Shown here piece after piece: positions 18,110-27,849 of a stretch of DNA of 64,000 nt. The stretch is from an uncultured Acinetobacter sp. Its GTDB lineage: Bacteria > Pseudomonadota > Gammaproteobacteria > Pseudomonadales > Moraxellaceae. Positions within the stretch are counted from its first letter, which is position 1. Every line of letters starts with the position of its first letter. Position numbers and translations under genes: made by a program. The notes beneath the pieces are model-generated. The model worked only from the letters and a program-made list of their open reading frames with translations. It was not told where the DNA came from and ran no database searches. The DNA lies in the NCBI GenBank assembly GCA_913777945.1, contig CAJYTY010000008.1:186001-250000 (forward strand), given 5' to 3'.

Positions 18110-18913
18110 TTGAACAAGCCTTTAATTCATTTTGCCCATGCCAACGGTATACCTTCGAAGGTATACCAAAAACTGTTCGATCTATTGAGTGATCGTTACG
18201 ACATTATTTATGTGCCGATGATTGGTCCAGATAAGCGCTATCCTGTCACCAATCACTGGTCACATCTGGTCGATCAAGTGATTGACAGCATTGTGCGTCA
18301 GGCAAATGGACGAAAAGTGATTGGTCTAGGACATTCCTTAGGTTCAGTTTTAACCATGATGGCCAGTTACAAGCGTCCTGAGCTTTTTTCGCAAGTGATC
18401 ATGCTCGACCCGCCTTTAATTTTGGGTGCTTATTCTTTTGCCTTTCATTTGGCAAAAGTCTTTAGCCCCAAAACGGTTGATCGGATGACGCCCGCTGGGT
18501 TATCTGTCCACCGACGTGACCATTGGCCGTCACGAGAAGATGCTGCTTCACGCTTGCGTCCTAAAGGATTTTATCGAGATTTTGATCCAGACTGCTTTCA
18601 AGCCTATCTAGATTATGCCTTGACAGAAGATCCTGTTCGAGATGGCGTGACCTTAAGTATTCCAAAAGCGGATGAAGTGGCGATTTTCAGAACTAATCCT
18701 TCATGGTGGTGGCTGACGCTTAATCGTAAACCATCCGTGCCGATTCAGTTGGTGGTGGGTGAGCAAAGTAACTTTTTTAAACGACGCTTGCCGCACAAAG
18801 CCAAGAAAAGTTTAGGTATTCCATTTACCACATTGCGTGGTGGTCATATGTTCCCCCTGGAGCATCCTGAAGAGACCGTTGCCCACATTAAAACATTGAT
18901 TTCCAAGAACTAA
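18110..18913 (+). CDS. Alpha/beta hydrolase
   Basis: 267 residues. Hydrolase-fold marks are the N-terminal HFAHANGIPSKVY, the nucleophile elbow GLGHSLGSVL, an acid region in VVGEQSNFF and a late His in LRGGHMFPLEHPE. The start is a TTG preceded by GAGG at 18101-18104; no ATG occurs before the conserved HANG block, so the TTG start is credible. Substrate unknown. A bidirectional terminator separates it from convergent purN. Confidence 0.87.
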   Translation: MNKPLIHFAHANGIPSKVYQKLFDLLSDRYDIIYVPMIGPDKRYPVTNHWSHLVDQVIDSIVRQANGRKVIGLGHSLGSVLTMMASYKRPELFSQVIMLDPPLILGAYSFAFHLAKVFSPKTVDRMTPAGLSVHRRDHWPSREDAASRLRPKGFYRDFDPDCFQAYLDYALTEDPVRDGVTLSIPKADEVAIFRTNPSWWWLTLNRKPSVPIQLVVGEQSNFFKRRLPHKAKKSLGIPFTTLRGGHMFPLEHPEETVAHIKTLISKN

Positions 18914-18941
18914 GAAATCTAGATACATAAAACCTAGTCAT

Positions 18942-18970
18942 AAAAAACGCATCCGTGGATGCGTTTTTTG
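18942..18970. terminator. Bidirectional terminator, hydrolase gene / purN
   Basis: AAAAAACGCATCC, loop GT, GGATGCGTTTTTT. A perfect stem flanked by A and T runs between convergent genes. Confidence 0.92.
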
Positions 18971-18972
18971 AT

Positions 18973-19605
18973 TTATAAATCACAAAACTGAATAGGTTTA
19001 TTCAGTGGTATGCCTTTATACAAAATCTGACCATTTTCAAGATGTTTGAGTGTACCGTTACAAATCCACTCCACAGCTTGTGGATAAATTTTATGCTCAA
19101 TGCTATGTATACGATGTGCCAAACTTTCAGGTGTTTGATGATGACCGACGGGTATCACTCCCTGTAAGAGCGTTGGCCCTGCGTCCAGCTCTGGGGTCAC
19201 ATAATGGACGGTACATCCATGATACACATCACCGGTATTTAATACGCGTTGATGAGTATGCATCCCTTTGTACAAAGGCAACAAGGAAGGATGAATATTG
19301 ATCATTTTTCCGTGCCAGTTTCGTACAAATTTTTCGCTCAAGATACGCATGAAGCCTGCCAAGACCACTAAATCGACCTCCCACTCGGTAAGCTGTTGAT
19401 GCAATGCTGCATCGAAGAGTTCCCGAGTAGGATACGCTTTATGTTCAATCACTTTGGTTTGAATATTGGCATCTGCCGCACGTTTTAGTGCATATGCATC
19501 TGCTTTGTTGGAAATGACACCGACTATTTCACCTGAAAGATTTGCATCAATCAGAGCTTGTAAGTTACTGCCATTTCCTGAAACGAGTACCGCAATTTTT
19601 ATCAT
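18973..19605 (-). CDS. purN: Phosphoribosylglycinamide formyltransferase
   Basis: 210 residues. Transfers a formyl group from 10-formyl-tetrahydrofolate to GAR in purine synthesis. Family marks: [15 protein letters not shown] at the N-terminus, [11 protein letters not shown], the catalytic [12 protein letters not shown] with conserved Asn and His, and the late [15 protein letters not shown] version of the catalytic Asp segment. The ATG overlaps the purM stop (ATGA), so purM-purN are translationally coupled. Confidence 0.96.
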   Translation of the reverse strand: MIKIAVLVSGNGSNLQALIDANLSGEIVGVISNKADAYALKRAADANIQTKVIEHKAYPTRELFDAALHQQLTEWEVDLVVLAGFMRILSEKFVRNWHGKMINIHPSLLPLYKGMHTHQRVLNTGDVYHGCTVHYVTPELDAGPTLLQGVIPVGHHQTPESLAHRIHSIEHKIYPQAVEWICNGTLKHLENGQILYKGIPLNKPIQFCDL

Positions 19606-20672
19606 GCAAAGATCACACGAATTTTTTCGTCTGCGCCTTCAACGGATGCTGGATTATCTTGGATATGACCAATTTTCCATGCTTTTTCACCTTGTGCGTT
19701 TAACACATCGATGGTCTTTTGTGCGTCCGCCGCATCAACCGCAATCACCATGCCTACGCCACAGTTGAAGGTACGATACATTTCAAACTGCTCAACACCG
19801 CCTTCACGCTGCAAAAGTTTGAACAATTCTGGCCATTCCCATGATGCTTCATCAATGACAGCTTGCGCACCGTTTGGTAAAACACGCGGTAAGTTACCCG
19901 GTAAACCGCCGCCAGTGATATGCGCCATAGCATGTACATCGACTTGCTTGCATAATTCAAGAACAGGCTTAACGTAAATACGGGTAGGTTCCATTGCAAC
20001 ATCTGCAAGTGAACGTCCATCGATTTGTTGATTTAAATCAACATTTTTAACATCTAAAATTTTGCGGAGCAGGGAGTAACCGTTAGAGTGTGCACCACTT
20101 GATGCTACTCCGATTAAAACGTCACCCGCTTTGACTTTTGAGCCATCAATGATTTTACTGTGTTCAACCACACCTACGGCAAATCCGGCAAGATCGTAAT
20201 CTTCACCTTCATACATACCCGGCATTTCTGCTGTTTCACCACCAACGAGTGCACAACCAGCAAGCTCACAACCTTTACCAATTCCAGTCACAACGTCGGC
20301 TGCAACGTCTACATTTAAATGACCTGTTGCATAGTAATCAAGGAAAAATAGAGGTTCAGCGCCACACACCAAAAGGTCGTTTACACACATGGCAACCAAA
20401 TCTTGGCCAATAGTGTCATGACGATTAAGATTGAGTGCCAAGCGTAGCTTTGTACCTACACCATCTGTACCTGAAACCAGTACTGGCTCTTCATAGCCTT
20501 TTGGAATTTTGCATAGTGCGCCGAAGCCACCAAGACCGCCCATTACTTCAGGACGAGTGGTGCGTTTAGCTACCGACTTGATTCGGTCGACTAATGCGTC
20601 GCCCGCTTCGATGTCGACACCCGCATCTTTATAGCTTAAACCAGTGTTAGGGGTAGAAGTTGAGTTGCTCAT
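19602..20672 (-). CDS. purM: Phosphoribosylformylglycinamidine cyclo-ligase
   Basis: 356 residues. ATP-dependent AIR synthetase of purine synthesis. Marks: [34 protein letters not shown], the [24 protein letters not shown] block and [16 protein letters not shown]. First gene of the purM-purN pair and divergent from the PerM-type gene. purL lies 19 kb away in the same window on the other strand. Confidence 0.97.
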   Translation of the reverse strand: MSNSTSTPNTGLSYKDAGVDIEAGDALVDRIKSVAKRTTRPEVMGGLGGFGALCKIPKGYEEPVLVSGTDGVGTKLRLALNLNRHDTIGQDLVAMCVNDLLVCGAEPLFFLDYYATGHLNVDVAADVVTGIGKGCELAGCALVGGETAEMPGMYEGEDYDLAGFAVGVVEHSKIIDGSKVKAGDVLIGVASSGAHSNGYSLLRKILDVKNVDLNQQIDGRSLADVAMEPTRIYVKPVLELCKQVDVHAMAHITGGGLPGNLPRVLPNGAQAVIDEASWEWPELFKLLQREGGVEQFEMYRTFNCGVGMVIAVDAADAQKTIDVLNAQGEKAWKIGHIQDNPASVEGADEKIRVIFA

Positions 20673-20806
20673 AGTGAAGTCTCCGCATTGGCGGCAGATT
20701 ATAACCTGAATATACGAAACTCTTATGGTATTTATGATCGAAAATGCTATCTTTACTGAATTATTTTTGCATCTATAACGAATACATTAAAAAAAGGCTA
20801 GAATTT

Positions 20807-21997
20807 ATGCAAGATCGTATGCTTAGACGCGTGTTCATCTTGGCAGGTATAGCACTTTTATTGTGGATCCTGTACTTACTTAAACCTGTCGTATTGCCTT
20901 TTATTGGCGCTTTTTTAATCGCTTATTTGTTTAGTCCGTTGGTTGATAAACTTTGCAAGCTGCATCTGCCTCGCTGGCTTTCGATTAGTATTGTGTTTGT
21001 CGGCATTGGAGTATTACTTACTTGGGCGATGTGGTATGTGGTGCCGTTAGTTTGGCGTCAGCTCATTTATGCACGAGACAGTATTCCTTCGGGGATTCAT
21101 TGGATTAATGCCACCTTCTTACCGTGGCTTTCGCACAACTTTAATGTTGAGCGGATGGAAATTGATACCGATCAGATTTCGACTGTGGTTATGGAGTACA
21201 TTCAGACCAACTACAGCGCAGACAGTATTCAAAGCATGGCGCTACGTTTGGCACAATCTGGTTTGAGCTTTATTCAGGTGGGCGGCACCATTGTACTGAT
21301 CCCGATCATTTCGTTTTATTTCTTGCTCGATTGGGAACGAATGCTGAATAGTTTGCGTCGATTAATTCCTCGTCCATATGAACACAGCACGTTAAAAATT
21401 GTGCGTGAGTGTCACAGTGTTTTAGGTGCTTTTGTCAAAGGTCAGTTTTTGGTCATGCTACTTTTGGGGATTGTCTATGCTGTTGGCTTACAACTTATTG
21501 GTTTAGAGGTCGGTTTGATTATCGGAATGGTGGCCGGACTGGCGAGTATCATTCCGTATTTAGGTTTTGCAGTCGGAATTATTGCGGCCGTGATTGCGAC
21601 CCTCTTTCAGTTTGGCGTCGACTGGATGCAACTGGCGCTTGTGGGTGTGGTCTTTATGATTGGGCAAGCTGTCGAAGGTTATATTCTTCAGCCGTTCTTG
21701 TTAGGCGATAAAATTGGCCTATCACCTGTTGCAGTGGTGTTTGCCGTATTGGCTGGTGCACAGTTAGCTGGTTTTCTAGGCATGTTGATTGCTTTGCCTG
21801 TGGCAGCAGTAATTGTGGTTCTGCTCAGGCACATTCGCGAAGCCTATGAACATACTGCTTTATATGGTGGATCAGCAGTGGTCGTTTCTACTGGAGACAG
21901 CGAGCGTATCAGTGTAGAAACTGAATCGGTTGATCTTGATATTGAGGTCAAAAAGCCGCAAGATACTGATACATCGATTGATGTTGATCGGAAGTAA
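20807..21997 (+). CDS. AI-2E/PerM-family membrane protein
   Basis: 396 residues from the ATG at 20807, which follows an AAGGCT site; the frame is open to 20744. Eight or so membrane helices, with family stretches LKPVVLPFIGAFLIAYLFSPLVD, GLASIIPYLGF and FLLGDKIGLSPVAVVFAVLAG. The family includes permeases of unknown substrate and some AI-2 exporters or Na+/H+ antiporters; nothing here tells which. The last 45 residues are a polar, acidic cytoplasmic tail. hda starts 20 bases downstream, a pairing seen in other gammaproteobacteria. Confidence 0.88.
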   Translation: MQDRMLRRVFILAGIALLLWILYLLKPVVLPFIGAFLIAYLFSPLVDKLCKLHLPRWLSISIVFVGIGVLLTWAMWYVVPLVWRQLIYARDSIPSGIHWINATFLPWLSHNFNVERMEIDTDQISTVVMEYIQTNYSADSIQSMALRLAQSGLSFIQVGGTIVLIPIISFYFLLDWERMLNSLRRLIPRPYEHSTLKIVRECHSVLGAFVKGQFLVMLLLGIVYAVGLQLIGLEVGLIIGMVAGLASIIPYLGFAVGIIAAVIATLFQFGVDWMQLALVGVVFMIGQAVEGYILQPFLLGDKIGLSPVAVVFAVLAGAQLAGFLGMLIALPVAAVIVVLLRHIREAYEHTALYGGSAVVVSTGDSERISVETESVDLDIEVKKPQDTDTSIDVDRK

Positions 21998-22017
21998 CAC
22001 GAAGGTCTATTGGATTT

Positions 22018-22725
22018 ATGCGTCAACTACAGTTGGATATAGAACCTCAGCTCGATGCCCGCATTAGCGATTTTTCCGGGCCGGGATGGGGACATGTGGT
22101 TGACGCCGTACGCCAGTTACATGCCGGATTAATGAACCGCTTTTATATTTATGGAGGGGCGGGTTCCGGTAAAAGCCATTTACTCTCGGCTATCTGTGAT
22201 TCCTACCTCGAAATTGGAAAGTCGGCCATCAAAGTCTCTTTGTTAGAGCTTTTAGATGCGCCTATTGAAGCCATCACCTCGCTTGAACGTTACGATCTTG
22301 TGGCATTAGATGATATCGAATCGATTAGTGGTGTTCCGCATTGGCAAAAAGCTGTGTTTCACTTAATTAATTACAATAATGAAGTGGGCGGACAACTGGT
22401 GTTTTCTTCACGTGTTGCCCCGATTGAACTACGTCTGGAATTACCGGATTTACAATCGCGTCTTACGCAGGCAGTCAGTGTAAAATTACCCAATGGTAGT
22501 TTGTATGCCGATCGACAGGCACTCATTGTATCGACCATGACGCGTCGTGGTTTGCAATTTGATCCGCAAATTTTAGACTATTTGCTTTTGCACGGGCCTC
22601 ATCAAGCGTCATTACTCTTGCAAACCATTGCCCAGCTTGAAAAATTATTAAAAGGCGAAAAGACAAAATTATCCAATGCGACCTTGCGTCAGATTTACGC
22701 ATTGATAGATGAATATCGACACTAA
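22018..22725 (+). CDS. hda: DnaA-related regulatory inactivator Hda
   Basis: 235 residues. AAA+ protein similar to DnaA domain III: Walker A YGGAGSGKSHLLSAI, Walker B LVALDDIESI, sensor/arginine region FSSRVAP. The N-terminal QLQLDI matches the clamp-binding peptide that Hda uses to dock on the DNA polymerase III beta clamp and stimulate DnaA-ATP hydrolysis. It lies just downstream of the PerM-type gene and is probably cotranscribed. Confidence 0.92.
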   Translation: MRQLQLDIEPQLDARISDFSGPGWGHVVDAVRQLHAGLMNRFYIYGGAGSGKSHLLSAICDSYLEIGKSAIKVSLLELLDAPIEAITSLERYDLVALDDIESISGVPHWQKAVFHLINYNNEVGGQLVFSSRVAPIELRLELPDLQSRLTQAVSVKLPNGSLYADRQALIVSTMTRRGLQFDPQILDYLLLHGPHQASLLLQTIAQLEKLLKGEKTKLSNATLRQIYALIDEYRH

Positions 22726-22839
22726 AATTAGATCTTGAGTAATTACTCTAGCTGTGACAAAGTAGGCAAAGAATTCAAAGTTGTTGGGATAGAGCAACTT
22801 TAAAAAAATAATGAAAAATGGAATGTTAAGGAGAATAAT

Positions 22840-24657
22840 ATGCTCAAGCAGGGCTTAGGCATTGGCTTGTTGTGTATTGCGGGGCATGCGTACTGTGACA
22901 GTATTATAGTAAACACCACAGCGGATGAAGTGAAAGATGACCAATTGTGCTCGCTACGTGAAGCTGTGGAGTACATTAATAGAGGGTCGCCTGAATCAGG
23001 CTACAATGGATGCGGGGGCAAAGACAGCAACCCGGTTATTTTGCTTGAAAAAAGTAAAACCTATGAATTAAAAAGCAAAATTGAAATTAAAAAAGCACTG
23101 CAAATTAAAACCACTTACGACACGACTATTACCAATCAGCTAGGTTTGAATAATGCCACCATCAAAATGACGGGGGCTGATCAGATTTTTCGAATCCGTG
23201 ATGATAGCACCCAGAATGAGCAATATAATGTTCAGCTCACAGAAGTGAATCTGGATGGCTGTGCCAAAGATTGCGGCATTGCTCAGGGTGGTTTGATATA
23301 CAACCAAGAGACACTCGTTTTAAGTTATGTGACGCTTAAAAACGGATATGCGAATTTGGGTGGCGCAATTTATAACGCACAGGCATCAACTACAGATAAA
23401 TCCAGTGGATCAGTCACCATTATCAATAGTTTGATGCAAAATAACACTGCCAGCCAAGGCGCCGTGATTTACAGTGATCTTCCCCGATTTGTGATGACTC
23501 AATCGGTTGTGCGAGACAACACTGCAACGACTACAACGACACCGACATTATTTTTTAGCGCAGCAAAGTTTAGCGATGATCTTACAGCGGGTTTTTTAAG
23601 TTCGGGGTTGTATGGTGTAAAAAATTCGACAATCCTTAAAAACACGGGCTATCTCATCAATTTACGTGATGGCCAGAGTTTGAATAACAACACAGTGGTA
23701 CGCAACTCTTTAGGTATCTATTTCGATGCGCCGCTTGGTAATGCCTATTTAGCCAATAGTATTGTGGTTGAAAATGGGATTGTTCAAAACGAAGTATTAC
23801 AAACTGCCAAGAACTGTACCTTTACAAGCTCTGACAAAAGCTTGATTCAAAATAATCTAGTGAATTCTGACTGTGGATCGGGTTCCAGTAATGCGCCCAA
23901 TATTAATCTCGGTGCTGTAAAGCTATTTGCAGGCTCGAGTGTGGAAGGAAAATGTACACTCGCACCGGCTGAAGGATTACTGTGTCCGTTTGCTACACCG
24001 AGTATGACCTTTTTAGGTTTTTTTAGACCGCGCCTATTGCTTAGCTACAACAGTTTAGATGACTCTTTGATTGTGAATCGTGGTCGTATTAGTGGCACGG
24101 GTGCATGCGAATCAGTCGATCAGCGTGGTAAATCTCGTAGTAGTAATCAATCATGTGACTTAGGTGCCATTGAACTCGTCATCGACACCTCATCAATCGC
24201 TACTGTGGGAAGTGATATTTTATATGGTGAACAGGCAAAATTTTCGATTGCAGAACAACTCACAGATGGGGAATTAGTCCCGGCGAGTGCGTGCGAGGCT
24301 ATTTTAGGAAAACGTACAGACGGTAAAGCATGGCAAGTCGGTTGTTTGGACGTTATACAAACCAATACGCCGTCTAAGGGAGCGTTAACGCTCGATCAGG
24401 ATGGAAATGTGGTTTACACACCCAATGGCAACTGGCAGGGAACAGATGAATTTAAAATCCGTGTTGTAACCACATTTAGCCGTTTTAGTTCGTCGAATAA
24501 TAGTAGATATATCGATATTGCAGCAAAAGTAAAGCAAGACCCACCAAATACCTTCGAAAATAAAAAAGTCAGTACAGGTGGTGGTGGGAGTTTTGGCTGG
24601 GGAAGCTTGATCGTATTGGGTGGATTGATGATATGGCGTCGGAAACGTCAGCAGTAA
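22840..24657 (+). CDS. CSLREA-type beta-helix protein with GlyGly-CTERM tail (first)
   Basis: 605 residues. The order is: signal peptide (about 1-19, GIGLLCIAGHAYC); CSLREA motif at residues 37-42 with a following Cys-Gly-Gly; right-handed beta-helix repeats (about 90-400) rich in Asn and in GGAIYNAQ and NNTASQGAVIY turns; a CDLGAIE closing motif (about 432-438); a bacterial Ig-like/cadherin-like domain with NVVYTPNGNWQGTDEF; then a Gly-rich patch, one membrane helix and a basic tail (SFGWGSLIVLGGLMIWRRKRQQ region). The end matches the GlyGly-CTERM sorting signal, normally cut by a rhombosortase in bacteria with type II secretion. RBS AAGGAG. Probably surface or secreted; function unknown. 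Confidence 0.85.
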   Translation: MLKQGLGIGLLCIAGHAYCDSIIVNTTADEVKDDQLCSLREAVEYINRGSPESGYNGCGGKDSNPVILLEKSKTYELKSKIEIKKALQIKTTYDTTITNQLGLNNATIKMTGADQIFRIRDDSTQNEQYNVQLTEVNLDGCAKDCGIAQGGLIYNQETLVLSYVTLKNGYANLGGAIYNAQASTTDKSSGSVTIINSLMQNNTASQGAVIYSDLPRFVMTQSVVRDNTATTTTTPTLFFSAAKFSDDLTAGFLSSGLYGVKNSTILKNTGYLINLRDGQSLNNNTVVRNSLGIYFDAPLGNAYLANSIVVENGIVQNEVLQTAKNCTFTSSDKSLIQNNLVNSDCGSGSSNAPNINLGAVKLFAGSSVEGKCTLAPAEGLLCPFATPSMTFLGFFRPRLLLSYNSLDDSLIVNRGRISGTGACESVDQRGKSRSSNQSCDLGAIELVIDTSSIATVGSDILYGEQAKFSIAEQLTDGELVPASACEAILGKRTDGKAWQVGCLDVIQTNTPSKGALTLDQDGNVVYTPNGNWQGTDEFKIRVVTTFSRFSSSNNSRYIDIAAKVKQDPPNTFENKKVSTGGGGSFGWGSLIVLGGLMIWRRKRQQ

Positions 24658-24671
24658 GAAAAGGATGAATC

Positions 24672-27080
24672 ATGCAGAATTATAAAAAAGGAATACTGAC
24701 ATTAATGATTTTATCAGCCATGTCACTCATGGCAGCAGAAGATAAAACCATATACGTGAATACCTTTGAAGATATCGACAGTGACTCAAGTGCCAAATGT
24801 TCACTACGCATGGCGCTTAAAGCCGCGGCAGCCAATAAAGCCTATGGTGGATGTTCGGCTGGAAATACCGTTGCATCTAGCACCGATACCATCCAGCTTG
24901 AAGCGGGAACGTATAATTTGAATTCCGAGCTGGTACCGACTTCACAGGTGATTATTAAAGGAAAAGAGGCGCTCGATTATACGCAAAAAGATGCCATCAC
25001 CCAGCAGTATCCTGCACTGACCGCAGTGAGAACTGTGATTTCAGGACAAAATAATGTACGTATTTTAAATACCACCAATGCGAAATCTGCACTCACCTTG
25101 AATGATCTCGAGTTACGTCAGGGCCGTAGTTCGGATCGTGGGGGAGCGCTTTATTTAGGCGGATCGACCACGCTCAATCGGGTAAATATCCTCAACTCGA
25201 GCGCAGCCAATGGTGGCGCAATTTATCTTGAAAATGGCACCAGTGCCGTGACGATCAGTAATAGCCTTATTCAGGGAAATACAGCATCAACCAATGCAGT
25301 ACTGGGCATGGCATGCCGTGACTTCGGTGTACTTAATCCGCGCACTCTCACGCTGACCAATAACAGCATTATACAAAATGGCAGTGCATCGAGTGACAGT
25401 GTACTGACCTTTTGTGGAACGCCCACAGCAACTTTAACTGCTAACACGATTGCACTCAACACTGCCAATCCGACTTCTGGCAGTATTATAAAATTCAGCA
25501 GTGATCAATCAAACTCGCAATCGAGTAATCTTGATGCCAGCTCCAATTTAACCCTTGAAAATAACACGATTGTTAAAAACACAGCATTTAGTACCTTTTT
25601 ATACGATAAGACTGGTACCAAAAGACTAACCCTCAATGCTTTGTTTGCAAATACAGGAAAATCATGCCGTTATGCATACGGTGATGCCAAATCAGAAACT
25701 TCGACCGGTTTGAATTTATCTTACAATGCGCTGGTTTTGTCTGCTGCAAAAGAAGGGCAGTGTGATGTCGGTAATGAGGTTTTAGCTACACAGCACAATA
25801 CCATCGATGTGAGTACCACCAGCTTCTCAAGCCTGTTCGAAGATTTACGTGCAGGTGATAAAAATACCAATTACTTACCTGTATATTTTCCAAGAAATAA
25901 TCAAAATCAAAGCGATTTGGTTGATGTCGGCTCGACCAGTTGTAATGCCAAAAATGATCAACGTGGTATTCAGCGGATTACCGATGCGACGTTATTGCTG
26001 AATCCCGCTGCTGCCAATAGCTGTGATATCGGTTCAATTGAATTGTTAAAACTGACCGCAAGTGATTTAAAAAATCTAACCAATACATCATTGGTCGATT
26101 TATTCACAAATACTAATTCAGGTTATGAAACCTTAAGGGATTCGTATAAGAAACTGATTGAAGACAATGCCACAGATCCGAAGTTTTTACCGTTATATCG
26201 CGATGAATTTCAAAAATACAGTGACTTGGTGACCAATACCAAAGCCAATTTAAAGTACCGTGCAATTTACGTCGATCCGTTTGCAAAAAGTTTTGCCAAT
26301 GAAAACGCCGCGCATGAAATCCAGCCATTAAATCTGGAAAATTATAATGTAAGCGTGCAACGTTTTGGAATTGGTACATTGAATAACTCAAGCAGTACCG
26401 CAAGCGTAATCAAATTAAGAGACGACGCAAATTTACAGTGTGAATGGAATCCGACTTTAAAACGGATCATTATTTCACGTAAAGACGATACCATTACACA
26501 AGCCGATGAATACAACATTTGCCAATATACGTTAACGTCAAAAACGGATTCGAGTAGTCAGTCATCTGGATTGTTATTTGCACAGTTTGTCAATATTAAA
26601 CCAATTGCAAAAGATGATGAGTACAGTCTGCAATATGGCAGCAGTCAAGAAATTAGTGTTAATCTGTTGAGCAATGACAGTGATGATGGCGATGGGCCAA
26701 GTTCAAGCTTAACGTCAAATCCAAATAAACCAAAATTTTATCGCAACGATGACGGGGCAGAGCTTGCAGTAAGTTTAATTGATGTCCCATCAGGTATTAC
26801 CATTGCAGCAGACCGAACAGGTAACTGTCCGGGTGATGATATTGCTAATCTTTGTTATGGCGGTAATCTGCGTATACAGGTAAAAAACAACTTCAGCCCA
26901 TTTAATTATTCCTTCAAATATGTGATTTACGATGCTGAAGGTCTAAAGTCTGAACAAGCGACAGTCAAACTGGTCAATACCGCAACAACAACCAATGACA
27001 GTCGCGGTGGGGGTGGCAGTCTTGGTGTATTCGGCGTAATTGGTCTTATGGGGCTTGCGCTATACAGACGCTTCAAATAG
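24672..27080 (+). CDS. CSLREA-type beta-helix protein with GlyGly-CTERM tail (second)
   Basis: 802 residues, a longer paralogue starting 14 bases after the first, with RBS AAGGATGA. Signal peptide about 1-21; the motif is CSLRMA (residues 43-48), a variant of CSLREA; beta-helix repeats follow (about 100-440, GGALYLGGSTTLNRVN and GGAIYLENGTSAVTIS); then a CDIGSIE motif; a helical linker about 490-560; a tandem-95/cadherin-like module with AKDDEYSLQYGSS and VNLLSNDSDDGDG; and a GlyGly-CTERM tail with GGGGSLGVFGVIGLMGLALYRRFK split over the last 25 residues. Same export route expected as for its neighbour. Ligand or target unknown. Confidence 0.85.
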   Translation: MQNYKKGILTLMILSAMSLMAAEDKTIYVNTFEDIDSDSSAKCSLRMALKAAAANKAYGGCSAGNTVASSTDTIQLEAGTYNLNSELVPTSQVIIKGKEALDYTQKDAITQQYPALTAVRTVISGQNNVRILNTTNAKSALTLNDLELRQGRSSDRGGALYLGGSTTLNRVNILNSSAANGGAIYLENGTSAVTISNSLIQGNTASTNAVLGMACRDFGVLNPRTLTLTNNSIIQNGSASSDSVLTFCGTPTATLTANTIALNTANPTSGSIIKFSSDQSNSQSSNLDASSNLTLENNTIVKNTAFSTFLYDKTGTKRLTLNALFANTGKSCRYAYGDAKSETSTGLNLSYNALVLSAAKEGQCDVGNEVLATQHNTIDVSTTSFSSLFEDLRAGDKNTNYLPVYFPRNNQNQSDLVDVGSTSCNAKNDQRGIQRITDATLLLNPAAANSCDIGSIELLKLTASDLKNLTNTSLVDLFTNTNSGYETLRDSYKKLIEDNATDPKFLPLYRDEFQKYSDLVTNTKANLKYRAIYVDPFAKSFANENAAHEIQPLNLENYNVSVQRFGIGTLNNSSSTASVIKLRDDANLQCEWNPTLKRIIISRKDDTITQADEYNICQYTLTSKTDSSSQSSGLLFAQFVNIKPIAKDDEYSLQYGSSQEISVNLLSNDSDDGDGPSSSLTSNPNKPKFYRNDDGAELAVSLIDVPSGITIAADRTGNCPGDDIANLCYGGNLRIQVKNNFSPFNYSFKYVIYDAEGLKSEQATVKLVNTATTTNDSRGGGGSLGVFGVIGLMGLALYRRFK

Positions 27081-27097
27081 TCAACTTCTAAAAGTAA

Positions 27098-27124
27098 GAA
27101 AGAGGTCAATCGACCTCTTTTTTG
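27098..27124. terminator. Bidirectional terminator between beta-helix pair and sigma operon
   Basis: AAGAAAGAGGTC, loop AATC, GACCTCTTTTTTT. Perfect 9-bp stem with a T run on the plus strand and a purine/A-rich flank for the minus strand. Confidence 0.88.
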
Positions 27125-27137
27125 TTATATCGCTGTA

Positions 27138-27539
27138 TTATTGCGGGTCGGCGGTAGTCAGATACTTGTGAATGTATTCTTCACGAATTTGAGTACGCTC
27201 TTCCATACTGGCATTTTGCATACGTTTTCTTAAATCGTTGCGTTCTTGAGTACTCATTTTTTGCCAAGTATCTCGCATTTTTTGTTTTTCTTGCTCTGGA
27301 AGCTGAGTGAACCAGTCCATACGCTGCTGCAAATCAATTTTTTTATCTTTTGGTGCCTCTTTCAGCGATTGGTAGCGCTGTATGAGTGCACGTTGTTCGT
27401 CATCTGAGAGTGCATCCCAAGTTTCATTGACTTGTGTATTGGCATCTTTGGAAAAAAACCAAAAACGTTCAAATCCTGCAAAACTAGTTTGCAGAAAGCT
27501 TAAAGCACATAGGGCAATGGCGAGTCGTTTAGCTACCAT
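27138..27539 (-). CDS. DUF3106-like exported protein
   Basis: 133 residues from the ATG at 27539, which has AAGGTG six bases upstream and starts a signal peptide (LAIALCALSFLQTSFAG). The mature part is helical and charged, with the repeated pattern of DUF3106 proteins: WDALSDDEQRALIQRYQSL, MDWFTQLPEQEKQKM, TWQKMSTQERNDLRKR. Last gene of an operon with a sigma factor and a small membrane protein, overlapping the latter by 11 bases. Function not known; the periplasmic location and the context suggest a role in the sigma factor's signalling. Confidence 0.75.
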   Translation of the reverse strand: MVAKRLAIALCALSFLQTSFAGFERFWFFSKDANTQVNETWDALSDDEQRALIQRYQSLKEAPKDKKIDLQQRMDWFTQLPEQEKQKMRDTWQKMSTQERNDLRKRMQNASMEERTQIREEYIHKYLTTADPQ

Positions 27540-27849
27540 GAGGCACCTTATCTTCGCCAAGTACACTTAGCATTTCAAAATCCTCCACCATTTGCGGTGA
27601 AAGTTTTGGTGTCACAATGACTTGATTTTGTGGTTTTTCAGTCAGATCAAACGAGCTTGGCAAAATCACAAAACCTGTGATTGCTGCGGCCAGTGCAAAA
27701 CCTGACATTTTCCACACGCTATAGTATGACTTTGGTTCTTCTTTAATTTTTTCAAGAACATGGGTCATGACAACAGCTTTGTTTTTATGATGACGTGCGA
27801 GTCCATCAAGCTTAGACGTCACACGCTTTGTGAAATCATCTTGATTCAT
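27529..27849 (-). CDS. Small membrane protein, probable anti-sigma partner (DUF3619-like)
   Basis: 106 residues. An N-terminal cytoplasmic helical part (DDFTKRVTSKLDGLARHHKN), one membrane helix (about 49-66, GFALAAAITGFVILPSSF) and a short periplasmic tail. Position right after an ECF-like sigma gene, and the topology, fit an anti-sigma factor; the order sigma - DUF3619 - DUF3106 is a known arrangement in Proteobacteria, especially Betaproteobacteria. The family name is from resemblance and context, not a search. The start overlaps the sigma stop by 14 bases. Confidence 0.65.
   Translation of the reverse strand: MNQDDFTKRVTSKLDGLARHHKNKAVVMTHVLEKIKEEPKSYYSVWKMSGFALAAAITGFVILPSSFDLTEKPQNQVIVTPKLSPQMVEDFEMLSVLGEDKVPHGS

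Noticed and set aside
22779..22803. AAAGTTG/CAACTTT stem before the first beta-helix gene as a terminator of hda
   Set aside because: The run after the stem is A, not T, on the plus strand, so it would not terminate hda transcription.
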